From NCBI GenBank assembly GCA_019843655.1, contig JACDQD010000009.1, positions 2,917,204 through 2,981,203 on the forward strand: 64,000 bases of DNA. Direction: 5' to 3'. Shown here one piece after another: positions 1 through 11,300 of this stretch (position 1 is its first letter; every line of letters starts with the position of its first letter). The translations under genes were made by a program, and so were the position numbers. This DNA is from Lethocerus indicus (taxonomy: Eukaryota > Arthropoda > Insecta > Hemiptera > Belostomatidae). The notes under the pieces are model-generated. The model was not told where the DNA came from. It saw nothing but the letters and a program-made list of their open reading frames with translations, and ran no database searches.

Positions 1-3000
1 CTGAACCATGTCTCTGCATCCGAGATGCGAAGACTAAAAAATAACTTAGTATTTAAATTTTAGGTTCCCAGTTTTCAATTTCTGTGCAGACAGATTGTGT
101 TTTAATTAATACGGGTTAGTATATCAATAGATTAAAAAATAGTTGGTTGCGAACGTATACAGATCCTACTATCTGTGCGGTACATCCAAAATAAGTGATC
201 CTGTAGTTTAACTGAAATGCACAAATAAAATTCTATCATGATCAATTTACCGGTTGTTTACTGAAACATCAAATGCGTCAATGCCAATGGCCCTAAACGC
301 CCGGATCGGGCTTCGTCCCGAAATGTCAATTCGGGTGTGTTTACACTGACCGAAGCAAACAACCCAGAATATGTCTGAGTTTACGTTGAAGTTGGACGCG
401 AATGTTGGTATTGCTCGGTATAATCCTCTCCGAATCGATCCTCCGCGTTAGATGTCGCCTGTGGAGCAGTTCAAACGGACCGTATGTTTGGCCAACATTT
501 ATGCCGAGATAATATTTTGAAAATTAGCTCAACTTTTTTTATTTTCCGGACCTAAATTGGTGCTTCAACTGCTGGCGCGCAAATACAACTGAGCGAATGA
601 CGAAAGTGGTTGAGGTTTAAAATACATTTTTAAAAAAATGTCGATACTTAGCTATTAATTATTTACCTAGCTGGTAAATTATTGGAAGTCGAACAAAAAT
701 GAAGACAGATGATAAAAACTAATTGAAAAAAAGGGGGTGGTTTATGAACAGAAACACAAGAGTAAATCGTTAATGGCGTGAGTCCGTTACTTAACTGGTT
801 TCAAAGCTTTAGTTTTTCCCCATACTTAATAGTCATCGGCCCACTGCCATCTCTCAACAAAGTTTTCAGAACGAACTATGGTATTGTAATATTGTCCATT
901 ATCCTTTCGTAATTATGAAATTCCATTTCGATATCGATCTTTGTTTGGAAGCGAGGAAAAGTACATATCACGAAGATTCAGGGGGAGAAACTAAAAAATT
1001 ATATGACTAAAATACTGCATGCTGCCGGCATTTCGTCGCTGCAAATATCCGGTAATTTCGTCTAGATGGGAATAGAAATAAATAAATGTTTTTAAGGTAG
1101 AACGTCCTTGGTCGTTGGCAAAACAAACGTCGCGTTCATTCTGAAAATTCCCGCACGATAAACGGTATAAAATGAAAGTGTTTATGGACATTCGTCATAG
1201 ACAAAATTGAGTGGCAGCCAACGCCAGTACATTTCCTGTATACTACCCTAATCGAGATTGTTAAAAATACACATTAATAATCTTTCGACTTAGCCGGAGG
1301 TCCGATATGCAAATTTTCCTTCCTCCTCTTTTATGCTTTATACTAACGGGATATCCGAGGCCTGCAAAGGAAAACCGGGATACAAATTGGTCGACGGAGT
1401 TTAATCCGCGAATATTCCACAGTGAAAAACCGTCCAGTTTAGCATACGATGCCGCTCGCCACCCCGCCCATCTAGCAATTGAAAATTGCAGCCCTCAATT
1501 TGCATATTTATTTATGAAGAAAATACCACTCCCACCCCACCGAAAGCGCCCACCCTCGGTCTAAAACGGCGTTTAAAGAATGAATTCTCAACCGGTTTAT
1601 AATAGCCGGATGTTAATAAATTTCGCTAACGAGCTTAGCCCCCGTTTAGAGTGCCCGGAAGTTGATTTTAATTCAACTCCGCCCGTTTGCTTTTTTCAAA
1701 TTTTCACCATTGCGTACCGCTTTATTACAATTTTTATTTTAACATAAATAATTATAGGTATTACAATTTCCTGTGTGAAAGCTGTCGAGGAATCTACTTT
1801 ATAATGTGAACATCACTGGAGCTGCGGAGTAATGAACCCATACACTCAGTGTCAGGAGACTAAGTTAAGGGGTGGATTAGGCCTAAGTTTAGATGAGGAC
1901 TTAATGCGCCTAGTAAGTAGCAGTTCGAGAAAGAGTAGTGACAAATAAGACATATTTAAAAAGTCAAATTTAATCTTTAGTGTAGAAGTTCCTTGAGTCG
2001 ATCAGTACCTTAGGAGACTATTCCTCATTGTAAATTAAAATTTTTTGTTTTTATTTATTTACCATCTCCCGTCGTAAGTCCGACATTGGTATTTTTAAGC
2101 GCATAAAGAAGTTTAATTTTCTTATTGCCCTCGTAAAGGTTGTATAAAATGAATGGAAAGGTAATGTAATCTTGTGGAATGCCGGCTGAAAATGAAGTGG
2201 CCGAGAAAATGCGAATATAAAACATTTTATGCCCACTGTAAACTGTATTATATTTTGCGGTCCTGATGGTTCATTCATGTTATTTCCAGGCCTTCGACGG
2301 GTTCTATTATTTAACTTGATGTCGTTTCCTGAAATTAGTTGTCCATTTTTATGTACTTTTGAGTAATCACTATCTCGGCCATCTCTATTGCCCATCTATT
2401 ATCCCCGAGGGGGCATTTTGTTATTGCTTTGTAAATTGTAAATTTACAAGACTAACATTATGAATTTGTCAGCAAGTTGCCGTTTGAAGAAATAATTAAT
2501 AGGATTTTTAGAGAATTTTTTGTTCTTACTCTCTTCTCCGTTAGGAACACTTTTGCTTCGGTTCGAAGTAATGCACGATATTCATATGCGGCCGCATAAC
2601 GTTCGCGTTGTCTACTGACTTTGAGGGAAACCTCACGGTTAATCCGCTTGTTCTGGGAGAAAACTCTTACTGGGAATTGTCTGAGCGCTGTAAACTGCTC
2701 CAGATAAAGCAGCTGATAAATTAGTGACATCTACAAGGGTCCTGCGCGTTATTTTACGGCCAACTGGTCCCTGTTTTATTCATATCACGCTTCGGTTAGA
2801 AATCTTTTTCGTTATGTGCCGCATCCCCGTAGTCTTCTCTTTTATGAAAATTTAATGAAAGCCTTACACTACACGGCACTTGGCTATTACATCCCGGCCT
2901 CCATTTGGGGCGGCTCCGGATATTTAAATGAGCCCGTTTAGGGTCGAGCGTACCGGGTTAGGGCCGTCCGAGTTTAACAGGGCCGTGAACGACGTGGGCT

Positions 3001-3798
3001 TGACGGGCCCTCAACACGGCCCTCGGGGCCGCATCGAATTAATCCCACCCTTTCAGCTTCGAGCCAACCGAGCGACAACCGCCCTTCGCCGACGTCGAGT
3101 TTAAGCAACACTGAATCTTTAGTGCGTGCCCTAGAAGATTGACCTAGAACAGACCCTTATGATATTAAGGGCCGTCAACATACCTCAGTATATCGCTCAG
3201 TTTCAAGTATAAAATTAAATTAATTATCCGGGAATGAAAAAAAAATACAACCCAGTCCTGCAATACGACTATGATCATAACTGTATAATATCCGGTATAT
3301 ATGTATAGATCCGGTATAATAATCCGAAAATAATCAAAATAACATTATTATGATGACGCAGTTATCTTGATATATTTCACTTCGCCTTAACTTCAAACAA
3401 GAAAGTTTGTCTCTGGGAAACGATAATTTCTTAAACCGGACGGTCGTTCTAAAGAAAAATCGCATTCTACAAACCGAGACTGCGTCCGCCCGAGAATATA
3501 AACCGAAAACAGGCCAGATGTTACAAGAAATATTAAGGCTAAACGCGAGTTACCAGGTAGTTTTATTGGTAGACTCGCTGCGGGCCCTGCAATAACGTTT
3601 CGGAAGTCTGCACGCGTCCAACACAAATGACGTACTGCATCCGCACGCTGATAATAAATAGTTCTAAAAACTGGCGTTATCTGTAGCTCCAAGCGAAACC
3701 AGCATCAAGCCGTGAAGGATGTATCGTCAATAAACCGGGGGATAATTTTTAAATATATTGAGTTCAGTGAAAATATTATCGTCAAATAAGAGAGAGTA
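1..3798. other. Non-coding stretch, no gene seen
   Basis: No open frame here gives a recognisable protein. All are short (114 codons or fewer) and read like chance translations. The sequence is AT-rich, with one clear GC/CpG-rich islet at about 2880-3110 in which GGGCC and CGGGCC words recur. I see no tRNA, rRNA, repeat array or transposon end. It fits intron or intergenic DNA. Confidence 0.7.
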
Positions 3799-3824
3799 TA
3801 CGAGGTCTGTTCGAAAAATAACCA
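3799..3824 (+). repeat. Possible mariner-like terminal fragment
   Basis: The stretch starting TACGAGGTCTGTTCGAAAAA resembles, from memory, terminal sequences of mariner-like elements common in insects (a 'CGAGGTCTGTTC' start followed by an A-rich run). No clear matching inverted end was found downstream. The best candidate, around 4140-4160 (GACTTGTCCGAAAAA), is poor. No transposase remnant is readable between them. It could be a solo end or chance. Confidence 0.25.
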
Positions 3825-5674
3825 AGATTTTTTTTATCCATCGAAACTGATTCAACAAAAGAAGTATAACGACAAGAGTACAATGTCGGACAAGGAAGGT
3901 TTTAAGAAAACATAACAATTTATGAAAATTCGGAATGAAAGTGATATAATAAAGAATAAAAATGGAAGTAAAAACAGTCCATTCAAGGATGCACACGCAC
4001 ATTCCATATTTAAATGGGAACCCGCGACAAAGTAATTCTTACCACGGAGAGAAGGTTTATTTTTCCTCACGAAACACGAACACGCTTCCAGAGCCCGGAT
4101 ACCACCGGACCGTCGGGCACGTACATTGGAAACGCGTTACATGACTTGTCCGAAAAAAAAATGAAATGGATCCATTAAATATTGGTTGGCACGACATTTC
4201 TCAGTCAACTCAATAATTGGTTCATAAATTGGGTCCGGGGGTCCCGCACGAACCAGAATATTCGTTATCTGCTGTTTGGAAAATACTCGTTGATGACGGG
4301 CGGAGGGAAATCAAATCGCGAGGTTTTAAAACAAATCCGATAATTTGTTAACTGATCGAGTCTGAAAAACAAATTCAAAAGTGGAATACTGTTCAATTTG
4401 CGAACTGTTGGGCCATAACAGATAATCTGAATTTATAAAAGCCATAAAATATAACAGATTGTATCAATTCGCACTGGGCTCAATCTCAATTATTATCGCT
4501 TTAATCATATTCGTTTTCATATGAACGAAAAATACCATTTTTTTAGGCCGACGACTGGTGGGAGAGCGGTGAAATAAACACAAATGCTTTAAATGCACAA
4601 TGAAAGTTGCGATAATGTTCTGAACATTTACTCTATTATACCAGACGGAGAACAACGTATGTAGTTCGAACAGCATGCTACAGCTATTATATACTGAATA
4701 GACCGATATGATCGGTGAATTATACGGTTAAGAAGGAGTTACCACCTGTAGCAAAAGTTTTTCTAATTGCAAATTTACAATTTTCAGAACCTAGTTTCTA
4801 CCGTGGAGATGAATAGTAAGAGCATTAAGAGAGTGGTTTCATTTTCGGCATATAAAAAAAAAATTTAATTTTATATGATATTGGCGGAAAATGGAATGAC
4901 AGAAGGAATAGGAATATAAAAGAATTTTAAGCTCGCGAGTATAAAGACCGCAATTATTATTTCCTTTCGGTATTATGGACTAGCGCCCTAATCCCGCAAT
5001 AAAACTCATCCCGGTAAGCCCTCGTCAAGCACGGAATATACCCCCCTCCACCCAACTTGCGGGCCATTAAATCTTTATCGTTCGGATAAACCTATCCACA
5101 CGTACGGTTGTTGTACTACGGTACTGGCGAGCGGCGAATTTTTATGGCGGTACGCAATGCCGCATACGAATTTCATATAATAATTTCTACCCTCCGTTTA
5201 TTGTTAAATCTCTCGCACGCGCTCGTATTATTAATATATATTAATTTCAAATTGATATCGCCTATCGTAAAATCAAGATACGATCGCAATTTAATTCCCA
5301 CCGGAATGTCGCATTACGCGTAGTAGTACATTGAAACCGGTTTTTATACATTCAATTTTTTTTTGGCTCAAATCTATTTTGAGGGTTTTGATTAGTATTA
5401 TACATTGAAGGTAAATATGTAAATATCCGGCATATCGATCATTATCCGAATTTATTAATTTATATTCTCCTTTCAATGAGGAAGAATCTAGCATTGGACG
5501 TCAATAGACCAAGCATTTCCCTTACTTTTAAACGACCTATGTTAGTGCCTATGGACTGAAGACACTTTTGTGTTTTCATTTCACACTTGTTCGAAACACT
5601 TAAAATAGATTGTCAGGCGCAGTATGTGCACAAAAATTTTAAGCCGTTATTTGACAAGTTTTATTATTATAGGT
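3825..5674. other. Non-coding stretch, no gene seen
   Basis: AT-rich DNA with short homopolymer runs. The open frames here are 60-91 codons and show no domain or motif. Nothing structured was found apart from the possible mariner end at its left edge and the splice signals at its right edge. Confidence 0.65.
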
Positions 5675-5680
5675 ACTTAC

Positions 5681-5788
5681 AAAATACTGTCAGATCCTTA
5701 AGTTTAGACTGAAATTCCATTGCTTGTTCCAATGGCAAGAGTCTAGCGGCATTTTTCTCCTTAGTTATGACACACAGTAAAGACTTAC
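5681..5788 (-). other. Candidate 108-nt cassette or recursive-splice exon A
   Basis: On the minus strand this segment lies between a strong 3' splice site (T-rich tract then TTTCAG, ending at 5789) and a strong 5' splice site (GTAAGTACC, starting at 5680). It is 108 nt long, so it keeps the reading frame if included or skipped. Two frames are closed within the first 24 nt. The third, which skips the first two bases, is open throughout for 35 codons, including VITKEKNAARLLPLEQAM and QSKLKDLTVF. That translation is charged and helical-looking like real protein, but I do not recognise the family. The exon begins with GTAAGT, so joining it to an upstream exon would rebuild a 5' splice site. It could therefore be a coding cassette exon, a recursive-splice exon that is usually removed, or a pseudo-exon. 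The stretch is short enough for an open frame to arise by chance. Confidence 0.4.
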
Positions 5789-5828
5789 CTGAAACAAAAC
5801 AAAAAACAAGTTAAAATTGATTCAGTCT
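5783..5828 (-). other. Recursive splice site A (ratchet point), minus strand
   Basis: Read on the minus strand: a possible branch site TTTTAAC, then an uninterrupted T-rich tract (CTTGTTTTTTGTTTTG), then TTTCAG joined directly to GTAAGTC. The 3' and 5' splice sites are back to back at 5789/5788. In Drosophila and other insects this composite, (Y)nNCAG|GTAAGT, marks recursive splicing points inside very long introns, where the intron is removed in steps. The putative branch A is about 23 nt from the AG, which is normal spacing. Two more such sites lie on the same strand at 17.67 and 51.11 kb. Confidence 0.65.
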
Positions 5829-7663
5829 ATAAAAAATGCACAATTATCAGTAATTATATGGGTAGGCATATACCGCTATAATGTAACAAAATGTTTAATG
5901 TTGGAAGTAATTTTAGTTTCTCCCAATCGTCAGTAAACTTCAGTCGATAACACAGTGGGGTAGTTAGCTCTACGGTCAGTACTGCTATTTCACTTTTACA
6001 GCCATAACTAACGGAAAAATGTAAAGTAAAATTGCTTGCAGTACTACAGAAGCCCGTCGAGCGGTTAGCAGACCTACCCATATCTTCTACACTGGTATTA
6101 TCGGTAATACTAAAATATTAGATAAAAGAAGACATTTCTACGATAAAATGTTCCTAGGTAAAAGATATGGATAGGATATCTCGCCGTTACTGAAGCGGTA
6201 CTACTGACTATGGCGACAAACCTACCATAAGCCCAAAATAGACAGAAAAGTCCTAAGATTTAACGATATCCCAATCTTCCCGCTAAATGTTGAACAAAAG
6301 CGCCACTGTATCTGCATCCCAGTATTTAGCCTGAATAGTAGACTCTAACAGTCGTTCCTGTTCTTTAGATTTTCCCAATAAGACCGCGTTACGCGCTCAG
6401 ATTCAGCGGAATAGGGCTTCTATTCCAGAAGGGGATAATTGAAAGATTCCCATAAAAGAAAATTACCATTCGATCGGGCCGCCGCATTCACCGCGCGTAT
6501 TCAGGCAGGTTCCCCCCGCATCCTGATATATATACTTGAATGGGAATCGAAGACTACGGGTTGATTCGGCTGATTGGCCCAACCGGCACCGTATTCACGC
6601 GCGCATACACAGTATACATCAATACTGTCAATTTACGGATCCGAATAAAGCGTAAATTCCTCCCGCAGTATATACGGTTAGGCCGAAAACGGGAGGGACA
6701 CGGCCTAAATGATGTGTCGACACGTCTGTCGCATACGAATATGGAAATTGGTTGATACAGGTGTTTTATTTTCTTTCTTGTTTCGGTGCTCTCGCATCGC
6801 TCGACGTACGAAAATGAAACGTTTCAGTTTCCCCCGAAATATTGTTTTAATACCAGAACTGACCGGTGGCCGAATTACTGTCAGCCGTGGGATGCTGCAA
6901 TCAATCGTGCCGGCGGTTTCATTTCACGTCTAGAGCTAGTTCGGTTTCGCCAGTAATGAAAAGTGGAAAAGTCAATTAAGTTTATGCAAGCAGGATGGAT
7001 TCATGGCCAGTAGCTATCCTGACATGATGCTGGGGAGTAGTGATAATGGAAAGGTGGAGACGGAAGATTACAAATCCACGCACAGAACCGAACAGTTATT
7101 TAATTATATGTACGTCATGATTTTTTTATTCACAACACACTTTCATCATATGCCAGGAAATATCAATTTCCGCGTGTAAATAAGTATTTACGCAAGTACA
7201 ACCTATAAGGGAAATAGCGTATACACAACGTCAGGGTTGTTTTAATTCAATGCAGGGAAATTTAGGGATGTTTACATGGAAACTATCAATTTCACACGGC
7301 ACGGCCCCAACTGAAAAGGTCCCATCCGACAATAACAAGGGCTATAAAGGGTCAAAGGGGAGGCCAATTGGGCGTCGCCTGTACAAAACGAGCCCTTACC
7401 GGCGGAGGGCACAATTTTCAACCGGGTCTTTTGATGTTCCGGGGTATCCGGACGATTGTCGGTCCGGAGTTCAAAGGTCTGAACGACCGGGGTCGAGGGC
7501 CGGAGTATCGATGAACGCATAATCGGCAACATTATTAATCTATGGGCATCGATCGATGACACCGCGTACAAAGCATTGACTCATGTATGCCGCTGCTGTT
7601 GATTCAAACAGTGTCGAACAACAATAGAACAAGATCAATTTCAAGGGTGCCTTACGTGAAATA
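5829..7663. other. Non-coding stretch, no gene seen
   Basis: Mixed AT-rich sequence with a moderately CpG-rich part at about 6470-6930. No open frame longer than 90 codons and no recognisable domain. The first ~60 bases next to recursive site A resemble the corresponding flank of site B at 17.7 kb. Confidence 0.65.
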
Positions 7664-7665
7664 TA

Positions 7666-8358
7666 GGGTGTTCCAAAATTAACGCGATTTGAATTAAATA
7701 AAAAACAGCTCTTTTTCTTTAAATTGTTATTTTTGTATTGAATCGTAAAGTACACAGGATAGGGTTATGTATGGAATAACACATCGGGCAAATGGCCTCC
7801 ACGGCTTTGCCGGAACATACGCACTCTTTTGTCGCAATTTTTCCACGACCATTTATCATAAATGTGGCTGAATTTCGTTGATGCAGCGTTGAATTTCCTC
7901 CTTCAATGCACGCCTAGTTGCGGGCTTGATGGCATAGACCTTTGACTTCGAATAACCCCATAAAAAGAAATCCAATGGTGTCAAATCACACGATTTAGGG
8001 GAGGAGAGTACACGGCCAGGAAATGTCTCGTGCAGTAATTGAATTGTTTCACGGGCTGTACGGGGCATGTGGCACCGTCTTGTTGAAACCACACGTCATC
8101 CACATCAATATCATCCAGTTTAGGCAGAAAGAACTGTGTTATCGTGTCACGATATCGAGCACCAGTATAACATTCACTGCTTGACATTGTAAACTTTGTA
8201 AATATTGTTCAACAATGAAAACACGTTGTTCTATCGTGTAACTCTCCATTTGTACTGACCCTAAACTATCAGCTGTCAAATGGTTTTTTTTTCAATAGGG
8301 TTGCCAACTTTACTGCAAGAACGGTGGCAAATTCAAATCTTGCGTTAACTGGTATGGC
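7666..8358 (-). mobile_element. Internally deleted mariner/IS630-type element
   Basis: The left end reads GGGTGTTCCAAAATTAACGC followed by GATTTGAATT (7666-7695). The right end contains the inverse, ATTCAAATC..GCGTTAAC (8331-8350), continuing in weaker form to about 8358. These form terminal inverted repeats around a broken transposase on the minus strand. At about 690 bp the copy is roughly half the usual ~1.3 kb for the superfamily, so it has lost internal sequence. TA duplications are not clear at both ends: TA occurs beside the left end, and the right boundary is blurred by mutation. The copy could not make an active transposase. Confidence 0.75.
7859..8249 (-). pseudogene. Transposase pseudogene, mariner/IS630 (DDE/D) family
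   Basis: The minus-strand frame starts at 8249 with an N-terminus typical of the family (MESYTIEQRVFIVEQYLQ). It then jumps, by internal deletion, to the catalytic region: YRDTITQFFLPKLDDIDVDD, then VWFQQDGATC with the second catalytic Asp. A frameshift at about 8060-8075 moves the rest to another frame (TARETIQLLHETFPGRV). That part lacks about ten residues found in relatives and reaches SCDLTPLDFFLWGY with the third acidic residue, then a C-terminal helix ending INEIQPHL. These motifs are diagnostic of insect mariner/IS630-like transposases. The helix-turn-helix DNA-binding part is mostly gone and the frame is broken, so this is a dead copy. Confidence 0.85.
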
Positions 8359-8360
8359 CA

Positions 8361-11300
8361 AATTTTTGATGAATGCAGGCCGGTACGCCTAGGTACACCC
8401 CGTTGTGATTAGTCATCTGTAGAATTTAGGTTGAGTATTGTCGCGTGGTAAAATCGATAGATATTCAACCCGTTTACTGTATATTGCAGTTATTCAGAAT
8501 GCGAGTTTATATTTACCTTCGCCAAAATAATCTCTCTACACACGGATGCGGGACAGAAGCGAGAACTATCTCGCCGGTTAACAAAAGCGAGGGGTATAAG
8601 CCTCTTGACCGAATGCCGACCGAGGGCCAAAAAAGAAAACAAACACGCGGAAGCCGGAACAACAACAAAAAAGGGAAGTAAACTCAAACACCGCTGTAAA
8701 AACACAGAGTTGATTCAACAGTACATGCCTACATGGGCATCAAATGGAGTTTTATGTATTACGTTCCGTGGGCCTGATTTGCTATACATAGTTTCATTTT
8801 ACAGAGTAATATTTAATGGCCATTATGTGTCTCTTGTACCTATAGCATTTTGTATCTTTTCGATGGAAGAGTGATGGTGAACCAGAACTATGGACATTTA
8901 GATTAATGCAGCATCGTTTTGTATCCATCAGAGCATTGTAGCCATTGCAACCAGAAAAAATTATTAAAAAAAGAAAATGCCCGACGAATTATTAACGCAG
9001 TATTTAATGCGTTTTCAAGACTATCAATAGTTCGTGTAATGTCTCGTGTAAAGTGCCTGGGACTCAAACAGCGTATTGACACCAACTTCTGCCGCAGATT
9101 GCTGTACAAAACTTTCGAACAAGAAGAAAAACTTAAAAAAGAACTGAACTTTAACTGCCAGTAGTTTTTTAGAAACGTTTCTGAACTGCACCGAAGTTCA
9201 ATAACTGTTAATCAATTCAAGTTAGTAATTGAAATTGGTTCGCCATTCAACGCATCTTAACATCTGATCTTCTCGCAAATGTATTCATATTTCCATAGAT
9301 TTCTCTTTAGTATTATGCAGTGTCCTAGACCTATCTGTTGTTCAACACTATAGAAGTGTAAAAGTTTAATTGGTAATCGACATCATGACGGGAACGTTTT
9401 TCAGAAATAATTTCAGCCAGACAGACTTAAGTAAAAAATATTTTTCCGACGGTAAATCGGACTGAGACACGCCTGAAAGATGCTACTTTTATCAGAACCT
9501 AGAAAGCCATTATGACACTAGAAAAGAGGTTGGGGATGGAAAAGCCCTGAAAAGTGGAGTAAGCCTTCAGTGTAAAGTGGAGAATCCGGCTTAATAGAAG
9601 GCATTAAGACAGAGCGAGATTTACGGATTTCGGACTTCTGTAGCCCTTTCTCAATCTGAATAGTAAAAAAGGCGGGGGGACTGGGAGACAAATCTTTCAT
9701 TTCAAGTTGGCTTAATACAAACATTTCAGGGCCTTAGAATATTAAATTCAGAAAAATAATCATCAATTTTACAGAGAAATATAAAAATGTATTAACAACC
9801 TACCTTAATATCCAGTATATTACATGGAAATAAACTTATACCGTTTCGCTCGGCTAAATAAATGCGGTTGGGTAAATTAACACTCCTCTGAGGAAAGTTT
9901 TAGTCAGAATGTCGGAAACCTGGCTTTAAAATTGAACGCTTTTCCAAGTAAGGGATTGGACTTAAGTTAAAAGGAACAAGCAGGCCGGCAGCTTTAAGTT
10001 CGCAAGAGTGATAATATTAACATTTTGCGTGGAACATACTTAGTCATGCTTTAAATTAAAGGTACGATCAATTTGTTCATCTGACGGATACTTCTCGTCG
10101 TTGAATTGACTTAAAAAACAACAACACGATCATGCGTTATTTCCTTTATGTTGGCCCTGAACAGGTTCGTCGGCATTTTTAACGTCAGATACCGCGACAG
10201 ACTTGCGACACGCGAGTATCAAATTAAGCTTTCTGGGACACGACTATAACATTATCCCAATTGCGTCCCGCAACATCCGATAGAGCGGTAGACTGACACT
10301 GAAAAAACAAAGTTAACAGAAAGTAAAACGTTTTTTTTACAATACAAGTTGATGTTGGCGCAGTACAATTCGGAGCGGTGAATCTCTCAATTTAAATTTA
10401 CAATGTCCCCGCGGCTACGTTAAATGTAATTCGTTATATGTTCCAGTTTTACATTATGTACCGACTACATTTTTTTAATTATATTTGGTGACTAGTTTTG
10501 ATGGAGAATCCATCGATGGGATGCGATTTTCACGAAGGCGACATGAGAGAGCTGTTGAATCGAAGTACAGGATAGATGGGACAGTTTGGAATTGAAAGAT
10601 ATATATAGGTAAATTATGGGACAATCAAAGCGGAATGGATTGTGCGGTTGGAAACATAAGGTGGGGCGTTAACGATTCTACGAAGTGCTAGGATTGAATG
10701 GATTGCAAGGATTGAATTTTGCGGACTCGATTCCGTACGCACAATTCGGGTTCAAAATACAGTAGTGGAATGTTGTCGAGAATTTTGTTATATTACTGAC
10801 CGATAAAGAATACGGTTTATGATCAAATAAGCCAGAACAAGGCGAGGGATGACAGCAAGAGTGATACTATAAACTCTGGCGGATGACCATTATGCTGTCT
10901 TTTTCATACCATAATTTTGAGTTTCGTTGCAATAGTGTTCGCAACAGGACCTGTTATGGAACAGGTATTCAGTTGAACCAAAACGGAAACACTATGATGA
11001 GACCTTTCAGTGTTGCGCAATAACATCCCTTACTGCGCAATGGCGAGAAAACTCCTACTTCGGTAGTGAACACTCCGGGGGCGTTCTCATCCCCCGACAA
11101 AAGCGACGACGAGAGTCTTGATCCCCGCGAAAATAACCAAGAAGGGGATAACTATAATGAACAGGGCCCGACACCTATTATAACCGCCCAGGAGCTCAGC
11201 GAAATGGATACGGCCGCCCACTTACCGTCAAACTGGCTCTTTCAACATCCGGTTAGAAAACTTTCACGGGGGTGGTGGGTAGGCTCGCGATTCCTAAAAT

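Noticed and set aside
3799..4160. Complete small mariner-like element
   Set aside because: Only the left end resembles a known terminus. The candidate right end pairs poorly and there is no coding remnant, so only the left fragment is listed.
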